A stretch of DNA of 53,784 nt from Actinomycetes bacterium. Its GTDB lineage: Bacteria > Actinomycetota > Acidimicrobiia > Acidimicrobiales > RAAP-2. The stretch spans positions 1-53,784 of the forward strand of contig JAJYWG010000353.1 of the NCBI GenBank assembly GCA_021791615.1, written 5' to 3'. The notes under the pieces were generated by a model. That model was not told where the DNA came from and did not search any database. It saw nothing but the letters and a program-made list of their open reading frames with translations. The translations under genes were made by a program, and so were the position numbers. Of this stretch, positions 1 to 8,328 are shown piece by piece (the first letter of the stretch is position 1; every line of letters starts with the position of its first letter).

Positions 1-1233
1 GCCGCGGTGCGCGGCCATGTACGTCCCCGTCGCCAATCCTTCGAGCGTGTAGGTCCCTGTCGAGCTCGTCTGGGCGTTGGCGGCGGGCGCCCCGGATGAA
101 ATGGGGTTCGCACTGACGCAGACTGTGGCCAGCGCCGCTCCTGCTGTGTTCTTCACCGTCCCGCTGATGGCGCCGCCGGCGACCAACGTGGCTGTGACCC
201 CGTTCGTGAACGTACCGGCCTGGAGCTGGATCTTTGTCGCCTGTGTGATCGTCGCCTTGTCCTTGGCGAACTGTGGAACGTAGTTCTGCGACGTACTATT
301 GCACTGGATGGTGGAGTACTCGACCACGTACTGCTTTGTGGCGATCAATCCCTTGAGCGTGAAGTTACCTGTAGCGTTCGTGGTCGCCGTCGGCCCACCG
401 AAGAACGACGTTCCTGTCACCTCGCTGGCATATACGCACACTGTCGCGATCCCGACCCGCGACGAGTTGGTCACCTTGCCCTCGAGGCCACCGGCCAGGG
501 TGAGCGTCGCTGTGTACGTCTGGGTGGTGCTGGCGACCACTGTGAGGGACACGGTCTTTCCCACGTACCCCGTCCCTGTCGGTGCCGACGGGCAGGTCGC
601 CGTTGTGAACCTGACCGTGTAGGCGCCTGGTGTGAGCCCTTCGAACGAGTAGTCGCCCGTGCTCGGGGTGGCCGTCGACACGAAGGAGTGGAAACTTGTT
701 GTATTGGCCGTGACGCACACTCCCTGGAGCGGCACTCCTGTGGTGTTCTTCGCCGTACCGCTGATGGCACCCGCCGCCGGCAGGGTGATGTGCAGACCGG
801 TCGACTGGCCCTTCACCGACGTTGCCGACGTCAATGTCGAGGTGTCCCCGGAGAAGCGGGCAGCGAAGTACGGCGACTTCGAGCATGTGATCGACGTGCC
901 ACGTACTGTGAGCGGAGCGGTGTGGGCCAGCACCACGTAGGATGTTGTAGGCGAGAACCCTTGGACGGAGAAGGTCCCTGTGGCGCCGGTGCCAGCCACG
1001 GATGACTCAAAGCCGCCGGCGGTGAAGATGGCAATGCACACTCCGCTGGCTGTGGCTGCCGGCTTCCCCGAGAGGGTCACCGTGCCCGAGATGGTCCCAT
1101 TGGTGGCAGCACCGGCGGGTGACGCGGCGACGGTCAGCGAGCCGCCGGCCATCCCGAGCACCATCGCCACCGCCATTGCCAGGGCGGCGACCTGCCGCCG
1201 CGCGCGGGCCCACACGTCTCTTGCGTCCGCCAT
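1..1233 (-). CDS. Secreted multi-repeat beta-sandwich surface protein (N-terminal part, cut by window edge)
   Basis: The frame is open from an ATG at 1233 to the left edge, giving 411 codons without a stop. Residues 1-43 look like a Sec signal peptide: a basic start, a hydrophobic Ala/Met/Val core and an exit near SPAGA. After it come at least four repeats of about 90-100 residues. Each opens with a GxxSGTV-type strand and GVC[IV]xA, and each complete repeat ends near a second cysteine (ITCS, TATC, TIQC), so one disulfide per repeat is likely. Motifs such as TGTFSVQGF and TGDYSFEGL resemble carboxypeptidase-regulatory or CNA-B-like beta-sandwich repeats. The product should be exported and may be an adhesin or cell-surface stalk. 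Threonine is very often encoded by ACA, unlike the neighbouring genes. The C-terminus and any anchor lie outside the window. Confidence 0.75.
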   Translation of the reverse strand, partial: MADARDVWARARRQVAALAMAVAMVLGMAGGSLTVAASPAGAATNGTISGTVTLSGKPAATASGVCIAIFTAGGFESSVAGTGATGTFSVQGFSPTTSYVVLAHTAPLTVRGTSITCSKSPYFAARFSGDTSTLTSATSVKGQSTGLHITLPAAGAISGTAKNTTGVPLQGVCVTANTTSFHSFVSTATPSTGDYSFEGLTPGAYTVRFTTATCPSAPTGTGYVGKTVSLTVVASTTQTYTATLTLAGGLEGKVTNSSRVGIATVCVYASEVTGTSFFGGPTATTNATGNFTLKGLIATKQYVVEYSTIQCNSTSQNYVPQFAKDKATITQATKIQLQAGTFTNGVTATLVAGGAISGTVKNTAGAALATVCVSANPISSGAPAANAQTSSTGTYTLEGLATGTYMAAHRG

Positions 1234-1308
1234 CCCGTCCTCCGTTCCTCGCCCAGTCCCCGAGAACCAGGGTCACTGAAGGTGCACGCTAATCCATCAG
1301 CCGAAGAC

Positions 1309-1959
1309 CTACAAGCAATCGTGCAGCTTCATGTCCCGAAGAGCGCGAGGGGTGCGGGACAGCGATGCATGGCCGGGGACCCAGAAGCGCCAAGGGAGGT
1401 TCTCCCCGGCCCGCACCCCGACCCGCCGGCCCCGGGCCGGCCGAGCAGGGGGCTCGGTGCCGTCGTCGAGCAGGCGCGGTCCTTCGTCAGGGTTGCCATG
1501 GGTCGACAGGAGGTCCAGGCCGTCGTGGCTGCGGTCGATCCCGAGGGCACGGCAGAGGTTGCCAGGTCCCCGGCACAGCTCCTCGTCGGCCGGCACCGAC
1601 GCTCGCCCGACAGCTCGGGCAGCCCGCATGTCCTCCAGCCCCCCTACCGGCTCCAGAGCACGGAGCAGGACGGCACGGGCCTCTCCCTCCGGTCCGCACA
1701 CCACGTTCATGCAGTAGTGCATTCCGTAGGTGAAATAGACGTAGCAGTGCCCAGGTGAGCCGAACATGGAGCCGTTGCGAGGCGTCCGACCCCGGTACGC
1801 ATGGGATGCCGGGTCGCTCTCCCCCCGGTAGGCCTCCACCTCGACCACTCGGCCGACCCGCCGGCCGTGTGCCAGCAGCTTGTTGAGCAGGAGCGGCGCC
1901 ACGTCGACGGGGTCGCGGGCCAGCAGCTCCCGGTCAACCGGCGCCGGGTTCCTCACCAC
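1309..1959 (-). CDS. DNA-3-methyladenine glycosylase (AAG/MPG family)
   Basis: This 216-residue protein matches the alkyladenine glycosylase fold family. It has an early VVEVEAYRGESDPASHAYRG segment with the catalytic-type Glu, then RNGSMFGSPGHCYVYFTYG and CMNVVCGPEGEARAVLLRA, the family landmarks. The enzyme excises alkylated purines in base-excision repair. The chosen GTG start at 1959 overlaps the end of argH by 26 nt, so it is probably the last gene of the arginine transcript. The length is normal for bacteria, and the last 20 or so residues are not conserved-looking. Confidence 0.88.
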   Translation of the reverse strand: MVRNPAPVDRELLARDPVDVAPLLLNKLLAHGRRVGRVVEVEAYRGESDPASHAYRGRTPRNGSMFGSPGHCYVYFTYGMHYCMNVVCGPEGEARAVLLRALEPVGGLEDMRAARAVGRASVPADEELCRGPGNLCRALGIDRSHDGLDLLSTHGNPDEGPRLLDDGTEPPARPARGRRVGVRAGENLPWRFWVPGHASLSRTPRALRDMKLHDCL

Positions 1960-3343
1960 CGCGATGAGCCGCCAGGCGGGATCGGTCGATCTCGACGCGC
2001 CGGCGGAAGTGCTTGCTCTGGCGGGCCACCGGGGCCGGGCCCGCGCCGCCCCGGGTCGAACGCCGGGCTACCGCGGCCCCGGGAACGAGCAGCGTCGCGG
2101 CGTCCTCACCCAGGTCCGGGTGGGCCTGGACCAGCTCGACCAGATCGACCCGCCGCTCCACCGACTCGCGCACCAGCGATCCCACCAGCTCGTGGGCCTG
2201 GCGGAACGGCATGCCTCTCTCCACGAGGTGCTCGGCGAGGTCCACCGCGCTGGCGGAAGGACCGTCGGCAGCCGACTGCATGCGGTCGTGATGCCACGTC
2301 GCCGTGGTATATGCCCCCGCCAGCGCGCACACGACCAGGCCCACTTGCCGGACCGAGTCGAAGAGCGGCTCCTTGTCCTCTTGGAGGTCACGGTTATAGG
2401 CCAACGGCAGGCCCTTCAAAGTCGCCAGCAGTCCGGTGAGGTGGCCGATCAGGCGACCGGCCTTCCCCCGGGCCAGCTCGGCCACGTCGGGGTTCTTCTT
2501 CTGGGGCAGCATCGAGCTCCCGGTCGCGAAGGCGTCGTCGAGGGTGCAGAACCCGAACTCCTCGCTCGACCACAGCACCAGCTCCTCGCCCATCCGGGAG
2601 AGATGGACCCCCGTGAGCGCCAGGTCGAACAGGGCCTCGGCCACGAAGTCCCGGTCGCTCACGGCATCGAGCGAGTTCTCGAACGCCGATCCGAAGCCCA
2701 GCTCTCCGGCCACGAACTCGGGCTCGAGCGGCAGCGAGGAGCCGGCCAGCGCTCCCGCCCCGAGGGGCGAAACGTCCATCCGGTCGACGGTCGTGACGAG
2801 GCGGTCCACGTCGCGCGCGAGCGCCCACCCATGAGCCAGGAGGTGGTGCGCGAGCAGGACTGGCTGGGCTCGCTGGAGGTGGGTGTAGCCGGGGAGGTAC
2901 GCGTCTCCCGCTTCTTCTGCCCGGCGCCAGAGCACGTCTTGGAGATCGAGCACCTGGCCGGCCACCTCCAGGAGCGCCCGGCGGGACCAGAGGCGGAGAT
3001 CCGTGGCCACCTGGTCGTTCCGACTTCGCCCGGTGTGGAGCTTGGCCCCCGCGTCGCCGGCAATCTCGGTCACCCGGCGCTCGATCGCGGTGTGCACATC
3101 CTCGTCGCCGGGGGCGAACACGAACGTGCCCTCCGACAGCTCGACCTCGACGTGATCGAGGGCCGAGAGGAGCGCGGCCAGCTCCCCATCGTCGATGATC
3201 CCGCCGTGGGCCAGTCCCCTCACGTGAGCACGAGAGCCGCACAGGTCGTCTGCGGCCAGCTCCCGGTCCACCGGAAGGCTCACGGTGAGCTTCGCCGCCT
3301 CCTCGGCCATCGCGTCACCCAGGCGGCCTTTCCACAGCGTCAC
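1934..3343 (-). CDS. argH: Argininosuccinate lyase
   Basis: This enzyme splits argininosuccinate into arginine and fumarate, the last step of arginine synthesis. LWKGRLGDAMAEEA opens the protein, HTGRSRNDQVATDLRLW is the substrate loop, and GSSMLPQKKNPDVAELARGK carries the catalytic serine loop. A GTG at 3343 is preferred because its GTGA shares bases with the argG stop, the same coupling used along this cluster, and places the conserved TLWKGRLG at the N-terminus. An upstream in-frame ATG at 3394 would add 17 unconserved residues. The C-terminus runs about 15 residues past the usual end into the glycosylase gene. Confidence 0.95.
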   Translation of the reverse strand: MTLWKGRLGDAMAEEAAKLTVSLPVDRELAADDLCGSRAHVRGLAHGGIIDDGELAALLSALDHVEVELSEGTFVFAPGDEDVHTAIERRVTEIAGDAGAKLHTGRSRNDQVATDLRLWSRRALLEVAGQVLDLQDVLWRRAEEAGDAYLPGYTHLQRAQPVLLAHHLLAHGWALARDVDRLVTTVDRMDVSPLGAGALAGSSLPLEPEFVAGELGFGSAFENSLDAVSDRDFVAEALFDLALTGVHLSRMGEELVLWSSEEFGFCTLDDAFATGSSMLPQKKNPDVAELARGKAGRLIGHLTGLLATLKGLPLAYNRDLQEDKEPLFDSVRQVGLVVCALAGAYTTATWHHDRMQSAADGPSASAVDLAEHLVERGMPFRQAHELVGSLVRESVERRVDLVELVQAHPDLGEDAATLLVPGAAVARRSTRGGAGPAPVARQSKHFRRRVEIDRSRLAAHRGGEEPGAG

Positions 3344-4551
3344 GGGCGCTTGCCACCCTGCCGGGACGCCCAGGTGGAGACGCCCAGACCCCACAGCCGG
3401 ACGAAGCCTTCGGCATCCTGGTGCCGGAACGCGTCGCCGGCGCCATAGGTCGCGAGCTCGTGGTCGTACAGGGAGAGCGGGCTCCGGCGTCCAGCCACCA
3501 CTCCGGCGCCCGGCGCGGCGAACCGCATCCGCACCTCACCGGTCACGTGCCGCTGAGACTCCTCCATGAAGGCGTCCAGGGCCTGCTTCAGCGGGGAGAA
3601 CCACATCCCGTCGTAGACCAGCTCGGCCCATCGGGGCTCGAGGCGGGCCTTCTCGTGTGCCAGGTCCCGCTCCATGGTGAGGTCCTCCAAGTCTGCGTGC
3701 GCCTGGAGGAGCGCCAGCGCGCCCGGGCACTCGTAGACCTCCCGGCTCTTGATGCCGACCCGTCGGTTCTCCACCATGTCGAGCCGCCCGTAGCCAGTCG
3801 ACCCGGCAAGACGTCCGATCCGAGCGATGAGCTCGTCGGCGGGCATCGCCTGGCCATCCAAGCTGACCGGGACGCCTGATTCGAACCCGATCACCACTTC
3901 GAGCGGTTCCGCGGCAGAGATCGCGGTCAGCGTGTACGCGTCGGCCGGGGGGTCGGCCCAGGGGTCCTCGATGGCGCCGCACTCGATCGCCCTTCCCCAG
4001 AGGTTCTCGTCGATCGAATAGAGCTTCTCCACGGTGGCGGTGATGGGTATGTCCCACTTGGCCGCGTAGGAGATGCAGTCCTGGCGGGTGAGCCCCCACA
4101 CCCTGGCGGGCGCCAGGACGTCGAGGTCCGGTGCCAGGGCGCGGGTCCCGACCTCGAACCTGACCTGGTCGTTGCCCTTGCCGGTGCAGCCGTGTGCGAC
4201 CGAGCTCGCCTTGTACCGGCGGGCCGCGGCGACGAGGTGGCGGACGATGACCGGCCTCGAGAGGGCCGACACCAGCGGGTACTTGCCCTCGTAGAGGCCA
4301 TTGGCCTTGATGCAGGGCACGCAGAACTCCTCGGCCATCTCCCTACGAGCGTCGATCACCTCGGCTTCGACTGCGCCGGCGGCCAGTGCCCGTTGCCGGA
4401 TGGCCTCCCAGTCCTCGCCCGCGGTGTCAGTGCGCTGGCCCACGTCGACTGCCAGCGCGACGACCTCGACGCCATGGTGCTCGATGAGCCAGCGCACGGC
4501 GACCGACGTGTCCAGTCCCCCGCTGTAGGCCAGCACCACCCGATCGGTCAT
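3340..4551 (-). CDS. argG: Argininosuccinate synthase
   Basis: This enzyme condenses citrulline and aspartate using ATP. AYSGGLDTSVAVRWL at residues 8-22 is the PP-loop of the ATP pyrophosphatase family, and GCTGKGNDQVRFE is the second diagnostic motif. At 403 residues the length is typical. The frame stays open far upstream, but the ATG at 4551 overlaps the argR stop as ATGA and begins with the family-typical MTDRVVLAYSGG, so the longer frame is not real. Confidence 0.97.
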   Translation of the reverse strand: MTDRVVLAYSGGLDTSVAVRWLIEHHGVEVVALAVDVGQRTDTAGEDWEAIRQRALAAGAVEAEVIDARREMAEEFCVPCIKANGLYEGKYPLVSALSRPVIVRHLVAAARRYKASSVAHGCTGKGNDQVRFEVGTRALAPDLDVLAPARVWGLTRQDCISYAAKWDIPITATVEKLYSIDENLWGRAIECGAIEDPWADPPADAYTLTAISAAEPLEVVIGFESGVPVSLDGQAMPADELIARIGRLAGSTGYGRLDMVENRRVGIKSREVYECPGALALLQAHADLEDLTMERDLAHEKARLEPRWAELVYDGMWFSPLKQALDAFMEESQRHVTGEVRMRFAAPGAGVVAGRRSPLSLYDHELATYGAGDAFRHQDAEGFVRLWGLGVSTWASRQGGKRP

Positions 4552-5072
4552 CTGCTTCGCCCTTTCCTCGTGCCCGGCGCACCGCCGGCGGTCCGTGATC
4601 CGTCCGTCAAGCCGGAGAGCACGGCCAACCGTTCGGCCAGCCCGTCCCCGGAGCGCCCTTCGGCCACCACGACGATGACCGTGTCGTCGCCGGCGACGGT
4701 GCCGACGACGCCAGGCAGGGCGCTGCGATCGAGAGCCGAGCCTACGACATGGGCGCAACCCGGCGGGGTCCTCAACACCACCAGGTTGTGCGACCGGGCG
4801 ACCTCCACGACCCACTCGCCGAGCACCCGGCGCAGGTGGTCCTCGGGGGCGATCTGGTGGACCGGCAGCTCGGGGAGCGCGTAGGCGGTCTCTCCCCCGG
4901 GTAGGCGCACTTTCACCGCGCCGAGGTCTTCGAGGTCGCGCGACACCGTCGTCTGGGTGGCCTGTATCCCTTCGGCCGCCAGCAGCTCGACCAGGAGCGC
5001 CTGGCTGGCGACCGGCCCACGCTCGAGCAACTGCGCGACACGGTGCTGCCGCTGGTGCTTGGTGACTCGCAC
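4548..5072 (-). CDS. argR: Arginine repressor ArgR
   Basis: This 174-residue protein has the ArgR layout: an N-terminal winged helix (KHQRQHRVAQLLERGPVASQ, then TQTTVSRDLEDLGAVKVR) and a C-terminal arginine-binding hexamerisation domain (RTPPGCAHVVGSALDR, then VVGTVAGDDTVIVVV). With arginine bound it should repress this cluster; a candidate operator lies at the argC promoter. Its GTG start lies 3 nt after argF. The last 15 or so residues are a basic Gly-rich tail beyond the usual end. Confidence 0.95.
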   Translation of the reverse strand: MRVTKHQRQHRVAQLLERGPVASQALLVELLAAEGIQATQTTVSRDLEDLGAVKVRLPGGETAYALPELPVHQIAPEDHLRRVLGEWVVEVARSHNLVVLRTPPGCAHVVGSALDRSALPGVVGTVAGDDTVIVVVAEGRSGDGLAERLAVLSGLTDGSRTAGGAPGTRKGRSR

Positions 5073-5075
5073 GGC

Positions 5076-6020
5076 TCAGCCCTCCCCTCCCGGCGCACCG
5101 AGCACCCAGGCGAGCAGGCCCCGCATCGCGGCCATCCTCGCCGCCGCCTGGACCCACACCACGCTTTGCGGACCGTCCACCACGGCGGCCGTGATCTCCT
5201 CCCCCCGATGGGCCGGAAGGCAGTGCATGACCACCGCGCCCGGACGGGCGGCTGACATCAACGCCTCGTCGACGGTGAACCGGGCGAACGCGCGGCGGCG
5301 CTCCTCGGACTCGCCCTCTTGGCCCATCGACGTCCACACGTCGGTGTAGACGACGTCGGCACCGGCCACGGCGCGGTACGGGTCGTCGGTGACCGACACG
5401 GTGCCACCTCCGGTGCGGCTCGCGAGGGTCTGGAGCCGACGCAATTCCTCCTCTCGGACCCCGTAGCCGCCCGGCGAGGCCACCCTGATCTCCATCCCCA
5501 CCATGACCCCGGCACTGGCCAACGAGCGCAAGACGTTGTTGGCGTCGCCGACGTAGGCGACCACCACTCCAGCGAGGTCTTCTCGTCCGAGCACCCGGCG
5601 CATCGTGAGCAGATCGGCAACCGCTTGTCCGGGGTGGGCCAGATCGCTCAGCAGGTTCACCACCGGCACATCCGATCCGGCCGCGTCGAGCGCGGCTGCC
5701 ATCCTCTCCAGCGTCCGATGGTCCATCACCCGAGCGCCGATGACCCGGTGGTAGCAGGCCAGCGTTCGCGCGACATCTTCGGCCGGCTCTCGGACGTCGA
5801 TGCCCACCTCTGGTCCCTGGATGTAGACGGGGTGGCCACCCAGGGCCACCACCGCCATCTCCGTGGCGCTCCGGGTGCGGGCCGACGGCTTCTCGAAGAC
5901 GAGGGCAACGCCGCGCCCTGCCAACGGGGTCGAAGGATCGGTGCGTTCGGCCAGCTCGAGGACGCGCTCGAGCCCCACCTGGCCCAGGTCGTCGACGTCG
6001 CGGACGTGGCGGGGGCTCAT
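5076..6020 (-). CDS. argF: Ornithine carbamoyltransferase
   Basis: This enzyme makes citrulline from ornithine and carbamoyl phosphate. FEKPSARTRSATEMA is the carbamoyl-phosphate site, usually S-T-R-T-R but here S-A-R-T-R. HCLPAHRGEEIT near the C-terminus is the ornithine-site HCLP motif. The 314 residues fit the anabolic enzyme. The ATG at 6020 overlaps the argD stop by four bases, so translation is probably coupled. Confidence 0.96.
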   Translation of the reverse strand: MSPRHVRDVDDLGQVGLERVLELAERTDPSTPLAGRGVALVFEKPSARTRSATEMAVVALGGHPVYIQGPEVGIDVREPAEDVARTLACYHRVIGARVMDHRTLERMAAALDAAGSDVPVVNLLSDLAHPGQAVADLLTMRRVLGREDLAGVVVAYVGDANNVLRSLASAGVMVGMEIRVASPGGYGVREEELRRLQTLASRTGGGTVSVTDDPYRAVAGADVVYTDVWTSMGQEGESEERRRAFARFTVDEALMSAARPGAVVMHCLPAHRGEEITAAVVDGPQSVVWVQAAARMAAMRGLLAWVLGAPGGEG

Positions 6021-7306
6021 CGCGGCACCTCTTGGCTCCCGGCGGCGTCGACTGCGGCAAGGACTTCGCCGAGAATGCCCACAGCCTGGTCGATCTCCGC
6101 GTCGCTCACGAGGAGCGACGGCGCCAGGCGAACCGCCTCGGGGCGCACCGCGTTGACCAGCAGGCCGCGTCCCATCGCTCGCTGGACGACCGCCGGCGCC
6201 ACCGGATGGTCGAGCTCGACGGCCAGCAGCAACCCGGCGCCCCGGACGCCGGCCACAAGTGCCAGGTCGCCCAGAGCCCGCCGCAATCGCTCGCCCGCCC
6301 GCGCCGAGCGGGAAGGAACCTCCTCACGCTCCATCACCTCGAGCGTCGCCCGGGCCGCGGCCATTGCGAGGGGCTGGCCCCCGAACGTCGACCCGTGGTC
6401 GCCGGGGCGGAACGCGTCTGCGACTTCCCGGCGAGCCCAGCACGCCCCAACAGGCATGCCGTTGCCCAATGCTTTCGCGACGGTGACGATATCTGCTCGC
6501 ACCTGGCCCGCATGGAACCCGAACCACTCCCCGGTACGTCCGAGCCCGGTCTGGATCTCGTCGACGATGAGGAGCGCACCATGCATGTCGCACAGGACTC
6601 GAACGCCTGCCAGGTAGCCGGGGGATGGAACGATCACGCCGCCTTCGCCTTGGATGGGCTCCAGGACCACCGCAGCGACGCGCCCGGACTCGAGCGCGGC
6701 CCCCATTGCCTCCAGGTCGTCGTAGGGCACCTGGCTGAAGCCCGCGGGGAGCGGAGCGAAGGGCGCCTGCTTGCTCGGCTGGCCCGTGGCCGCAAGGGTC
6801 GCCAGCGTGCGCCCGTGGAACGAGCCAGAGGCCGAGACCACCTCGAAGCGTCCGGGCCCGGCCCACCGGCGGGCCAGCTTGAACGCGCACTCGTTCGCCT
6901 CGGCACCCGAGTTGCAGAAGAACACCCGGCCTTCCGCTGTCGCGCTTGTGGTCCCGGTGGCACCCGTTCGAACGAGGCGGTCGAGGGCTACCCCCACTTC
7001 GAGACCCAAGGTATTCCCGTACAAGTTCGAGACGTGAACCAGGGTTTGTGCCTGGCGGCAGATGGCATCGGCCACGTCGGGGTGGCAATGGCCGAGCGAC
7101 GTGACCGCGAGGCCCGATATGAAGTCGAGGTACCGGCGCCCGGTCTCGTCGACGAGCACGCTTCCCTCGCCTGCGACAAAGGTCACCTGAGGGTCGACAT
7201 AGGTATGCATGAGCACGCTTCGGTTGAGCCGGGCAGTCACGTGCACTGCAGAGACAGCGGGACCCCTGAGACCGACCTCCGGCTCCTCCCGAGCGGGGCC
7301 GCTCAC
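6017..7306 (-). CDS. argD: Acetylornithine aminotransferase
   Basis: This is a class-III PLP aminotransferase acting on N-acetylglutamate semialdehyde. FFCNSGAEANECAFKLAR binds the cofactor phosphate, LLIVDEIQTGLGRTG holds the PLP-pyridine aspartate, and IVTVAKALGNGMPVGA contains the Schiff-base lysine. The GTG at 7306 overlaps the argB stop as GTGA. It may be slightly long, because the first 30 or so residues before LMHTY are not conserved in the family. Confidence 0.96.
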   Translation of the reverse strand: MSGPAREEPEVGLRGPAVSAVHVTARLNRSVLMHTYVDPQVTFVAGEGSVLVDETGRRYLDFISGLAVTSLGHCHPDVADAICRQAQTLVHVSNLYGNTLGLEVGVALDRLVRTGATGTTSATAEGRVFFCNSGAEANECAFKLARRWAGPGRFEVVSASGSFHGRTLATLAATGQPSKQAPFAPLPAGFSQVPYDDLEAMGAALESGRVAAVVLEPIQGEGGVIVPSPGYLAGVRVLCDMHGALLIVDEIQTGLGRTGEWFGFHAGQVRADIVTVAKALGNGMPVGACWARREVADAFRPGDHGSTFGGQPLAMAAARATLEVMEREEVPSRSARAGERLRRALGDLALVAGVRGAGLLLAVELDHPVAPAVVQRAMGRGLLVNAVRPEAVRLAPSLLVSDAEIDQAVGILGEVLAAVDAAGSQEVPR

Positions 7307-8328
7307 GGGACCACCATCGTCCCGACCCCCCCGTCGGTGAACAGCTCCAGCAGCAACGCGTGAGGCACGCGTCCGTCGAGAATGTGCGCCCGGCCCACCC
7401 CGGCCCGTACCGCTCGAGCGCAGGCCTCTGCTTTCGGCGCCATCCCTCCTCCCGCCGCACCCGACGCGACCATCTCGTCGAGGATCCCGGCCGTCACCCG
7501 GCGAAGGAGCGTGGCCGGATCGTCCGGATCGGAGCGCAGACCCGCCACGTCCGTGAGGTAGACCAGCTTCTCGGCTTCGAGGGCCTCCGCGATCGCACCA
7601 GCCACAGTGTCGGCGTTGATGTTGTACGCCTGGCCCGCCGTGTCGGCGCCGATGGTGGCGACGACCGGTACGAGCCCTTCAGCCAGCAGGCGAGTGATCA
7701 TCACGGGATCGATCTCCACGACGTCCCCGACGTAACCGAGCTCTGCGGATCGACGAGCAGCGGTGATCATGCGGGCGTCCTCCCCCGAAAGTCCCACGGC
7801 CAGCGGTCCGTGAATGTTCATGGCCGAGACGATGTCGCGGTTCACCTTGCCCACCAGCACCATCCGAGCGATGTCGAGGGTGTCGGCATCGGTCACCCGC
7901 AGGCCCCCCAGGAACTGGGTCTCTTTGCCAACTCGCCGCAGGAGATCTCCGATCTGCGGCCCCCCGCCATGGACGACGACCGGCAGCATGCCGACCGAGC
8001 GGAGCAGGATCACGTCTTGGGCGAACGACGCCAACGCCGACTCCGAGGAGTTGGGCGTGCCCGGCTCGGTCCCCGGCGTCATGGCGCTCGGTGTGCCCGG
8101 CTCGGTCCCCGGCGTCACTGCGTCGCGCGCGTCCGGCGGGACGGCGCCCGCCAGGGCATTGCCCCCGTACTTCACGACGACGATTTTCCCCGAGAACCGC
8201 CGGATATAGGGCAGTACCTCCACCAGGAATTCGGCTTGCGCCTTCGGATCGCCGACCGATCCCGGCCGCAAACCCGTGCTCGGATCGGTCACGACATCGA
8301 GCGAGCCGCCAACTGGGTCCGGGCTCAC
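7303..8328 (-). CDS. argB: Acetylglutamate kinase with a repeat insertion
   Basis: This enzyme phosphorylates N-acetylglutamate. VVVKYGGNAL (about 51-60) and VVHGGGPQIGDLLRR are the nucleotide and acetylglutamate motifs; NINADTVAGAIAEAL and GGMAPKAEACARAV follow in order. Between the first motif and SFAQDVILLRSVG lies an extra stretch of about 37 residues (61-97) holding two copies of a 12-residue TPGTEPGTP-type unit; relatives have only a few residues there. The insert follows the nucleotide-binding glycine loop, so an effect on catalysis or on feedback inhibition is possible. The GTG start overlaps the argJ stop. Confidence 0.95.
   Translation of the reverse strand: MSPDPVGGSLDVVTDPSTGLRPGSVGDPKAQAEFLVEVLPYIRRFSGKIVVVKYGGNALAGAVPPDARDAVTPGTEPGTPSAMTPGTEPGTPNSSESALASFAQDVILLRSVGMLPVVVHGGGPQIGDLLRRVGKETQFLGGLRVTDADTLDIARMVLVGKVNRDIVSAMNIHGPLAVGLSGEDARMITAARRSAELGYVGDVVEIDPVMITRLLAEGLVPVVATIGADTAGQAYNINADTVAGAIAEALEAEKLVYLTDVAGLRSDPDDPATLLRRVTAGILDEMVASGAAGGGMAPKAEACARAVRAGVGRAHILDGRVPHALLLELFTDGGVGTMVVP
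8057..8117. repeat. Two-copy 36-nt-period in-frame repeat inside argB
   Basis: The 25-nt core beginning GTGCCCGGCTCGGTCCCC occurs identically at 8057-8081 and 8093-8117. The period is 36 nt, exactly 12 codons. On the coding strand each copy encodes TPGTEPGTP. It lies in the variable loop after the KYGGNAL motif of acetylglutamate kinase. Confidence 0.9.

Noticed and set aside
1880..3448. Long plus-strand open frame opposite argH
   Set aside because: High GC makes long antisense frames; argH on the minus strand has all family motifs and the plus product has none.
4552..6060. N-terminal extension of argG as a fusion protein
   Set aside because: The extension is the wrong-frame image of argR and argF; the true start at 4551 overlaps the argR stop.
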